Part shown: positions 5,020 through 6,176 of the stretch, piece by piece
Layout of the letters: the number at the start of each line of letters is the position of its first letter
How positions within the stretch are numbered: the first letter of the stretch is position 1
Assembly: GCA_021817185.1 (NCBI GenBank)
Contig: JAKAVU010000157.1
Span: forward strand, 1 to 6,176
DNA: 6,176 nt
DNA from: a bacterium
GTDB taxonomy: Bacteria; Chloroflexota; Dormibacteria; UBA8260; Bog-877
Reading direction: 5' to 3'
The notes under the pieces: generated by a model
Told to the model about the DNA's origin: nothing
Seen by the model: only the letters and a program-made list of their open reading frames with translations
Database searches by the model: none
Position numbers and translations under genes: made by a program

Positions 5020-5916
5020 AGCGAACACTTGGATGATCAGCAACTGCGCCTCAAGTTCCGCAAGCTGGCTGACGAGGTCGCGGAGGGGGTCCGCCCGCGG
5101 GAGTTCATGGCACCTTCGCGTTCCCCTGTGGCCCTGCTCTCCCGACGAGCGGCATGGCGGAGGTCCAGCCGACGAAGGCTCACCCGGCGCGGCGGGGTAG
5201 CGGTGGCGGCTGCCGTGGTCGTGTTGAGCGCGGGAGCGGCCTACGCCGCGTCGCGGTTCGTCACGGTGCCGATCAACGTGATTGTCACCGGGCCGAATGG
5301 GCAGGGACTTCCGTCCCCCCTACCTTCAGGGGTCCAGGTGGTTCCGGGAACTCCACAGGTGGTGACCTTTGCCCAGGCGCAGGCAGCTGTACCCTACCCG
5401 ATCTTGGTCCTGCCCCCCTCTCTGGCGACACCGGAGCAGTGGCAGGTGATCCCACCGACCCGCACCGCGAGCGGCGGACCTGTGTCGCCGGACCAAGTGA
5501 TGGAGCCCCAGATCGACGTGGTCTACCGACTGCCCAGCGGGGCCACGGTGGACGTGGGCGAGTATCCCGGGCGTCCCGGCGTTCCGATGTCCTTCTACGT
5601 CAAGTGGTACGGCGCCAGCTATGTCCACCACGTCACCTTCGACGGCTACCAGCTGGTGTACGACGACCTCGTGGGTAGCGCGGCGGACGTATACATGGTC
5701 GACTTCAAGACTTCGAGCGGGCTGGAAGTTAGCTTGGGGCCCACACCACCTCTCTCGGATCCCACAGGCGCTCTTCCCTCGGTGAGCCTCTCCCAGTTCG
5801 AAGGGCTCGTGGCAGCGCTCTCGCCCTCCTTTACGGCGCCCGGTTCGCCGGCCACGTCCTCTCCCCAGGCAAGCCCCACATCGTCGGGTCCGGTCGCTCC
5901 GAGCGCGACTCCGTAG
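5017..5916 (+). CDS. Single-pass membrane protein with DUF4367-like ectodomain, putative anti-sigma factor
   Basis: This 299-residue protein starts with a cytoplasmic part (residues 1-58; LRLKFRKLADEVAEGVRP, then the basic RRAAWRRSSRRRLTRRGG). One membrane helix follows at about 59-78 (VAVAAAVVVLSAGAAYAA). Outside the membrane, VVTFAQAQAAVPYPILVLPP (about 115-134) resembles the DUF4367 opening found in proteins attached to sporulation or anti-sigma genes. IDVVYRLPSGATVDVGEYPG, VKWYGASYVHHVTFDGYQLV and ADVYMVDF are beta-rich segments of the same domain. The last 25 residues are rich in Ser, Pro and Thr, perhaps a cell-wall spacer. There is no zinc anti-sigma motif and no cysteine. Its place right after an ECF sigma gene makes an anti-sigma role likely. 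It differs outside the membrane from the propeller protein at 2424-3800, so the two systems should sense different things. Confidence 0.72.
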   Translation: MSEHLDDQQLRLKFRKLADEVAEGVRPREFMAPSRSPVALLSRRAAWRRSSRRRLTRRGGVAVAAAVVVLSAGAAYAASRFVTVPINVIVTGPNGQGLPSPLPSGVQVVPGTPQVVTFAQAQAAVPYPILVLPPSLATPEQWQVIPPTRTASGGPVSPDQVMEPQIDVVYRLPSGATVDVGEYPGRPGVPMSFYVKWYGASYVHHVTFDGYQLVYDDLVGSAADVYMVDFKTSSGLEVSLGPTPPLSDPTGALPSVSLSQFEGLVAALSPSFTAPGSPATSSPQASPTSSGPVAPSATP

Positions 5917-5929
5917 GGACTGTCCTCCC

Positions 5930-5961
5930 AGCGGGCCGACGCCGCACGGCGCCGGCCCGCT
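5930..5961 (+). terminator. Strong hairpin ending module 2
   Basis: AGCGGGCCG (5930-5938) pairs with CGGCCCGCT (5953-5961). After one A-C mismatch, CGCC (5940-5943) pairs with GGCG (5948-5951) around the loop GCAC. It begins 13 bases after the stop of the membrane protein. There is no run of T, so it may act as a Rho-assisted or purely structural end, as is common in high-GC bacteria. Confidence 0.7.
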
Positions 5962-6050
5962 CTCCTCCCGATGACCGGCCTCCTGGAACCGCTGGTCTCG
6001 CCGATCCGGCACATCTGGGGGGGAGCCGCCTCAGCTATCGGCGAGCTCGG

Positions 6051-6070
6051 AAAGCCCGCCGTCGGCGGGC
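6051..6070 (-). terminator. Hairpin terminator of the minus-strand gene at the right edge
   Basis: GCCCGCC (6054-6060) and GGCGGGC (6064-6070) pair around a three-base loop. On the minus strand the stem is followed by TTT (6053-6051). It lies 32 bases past the stop of the partial gene at 6103-6176 and faces the hairpin at 5930-5961, so the two transcripts converge here. Confidence 0.6.
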
Positions 6071-6102
6071 ACGCTCAGAGGAGTCCCTCGGCGGCTGTCG
6101 GT

Positions 6103-6176
6103 TCACCCCGCGGGCCGACCCAGTATCGCCTCCGCCCCGGCCACTGCCGACTCCTTGGTGAGCGCGATCGCGATCT
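6103..6176 (-). CDS. C-terminal end of an unidentified protein (runs off the window)
   Basis: The last 23 codons of a minus-strand frame read IAIALTKESAVAGAEAILG followed by RPAG and TGA (6105-6103). About 20 of the 23 codons end in G or C, and a terminator-like hairpin follows, so this looks like the tail of a real gene that begins beyond the right edge. The residues are too few and too general to name a family. Confidence 0.45.
   Translation of the reverse strand, partial: IAIALTKESAVAGAEAILGRPAG

Overview
The window is GC-rich (about 65% by eye) and its reading frames prefer G or C at third positions. GTG starts are common, and one promoter looks leaderless. Together with two short ECF sigma operons whose partners are single-pass membrane proteins, this suggests an actinobacterium or a similar high-GC lineage such as Chloroflexota or Dormibacterota. 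The sequence alone does not settle the phylum.

Layout. Positions 1-335 hold no convincing gene but carry several perfect short hairpins. At 336-386 (minus strand) lies the 3' half of a tRNA-Gly(CCC), from the anticodon stem to an encoded CCA. The 5' half is missing, as expected at one end of an element integrated in a tRNA gene. If so, the element lies to the right. Beside it (388-517) is a run of palindromes and short repeats. Then comes a minus-strand toxin-antitoxin pair, a ribbon-helix-helix antitoxin (969-1199) and a PIN-domain toxin (552-965), with a probable leaderless promoter.

From 1340 onward the plus strand carries the same order of parts twice: an AbrB/SpoVT-like small protein, an ECF sigma factor, and a single-pass membrane protein. 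In module 1 the AbrB-like gene is frameshifted (1340-1601), the sigma factor is at 1882-2427, and the membrane protein (2424-3800) overlaps it in a GTGA junction. That protein has a short cytoplasmic tail, one membrane helix and a predicted seven-bladed beta-propeller outside. In module 2 the AbrB-like reading frame (4110-4343) seems internally shortened. The sigma factor is at 4448-5002, and the membrane protein (5017-5916) has a different ectodomain with a DUF4367-like stretch.

In both modules the membrane protein is probably the anti-sigma factor: the tail would hold the sigma factor and the outer domain would sense a signal or partner. Neither tail has a zinc anti-sigma motif, so this is inferred from architecture and coupling. 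A strong hairpin (5930-5961) ends module 2. It faces a second hairpin (6051-6070) that ends a minus-strand gene running in from the right edge (6103-6176).
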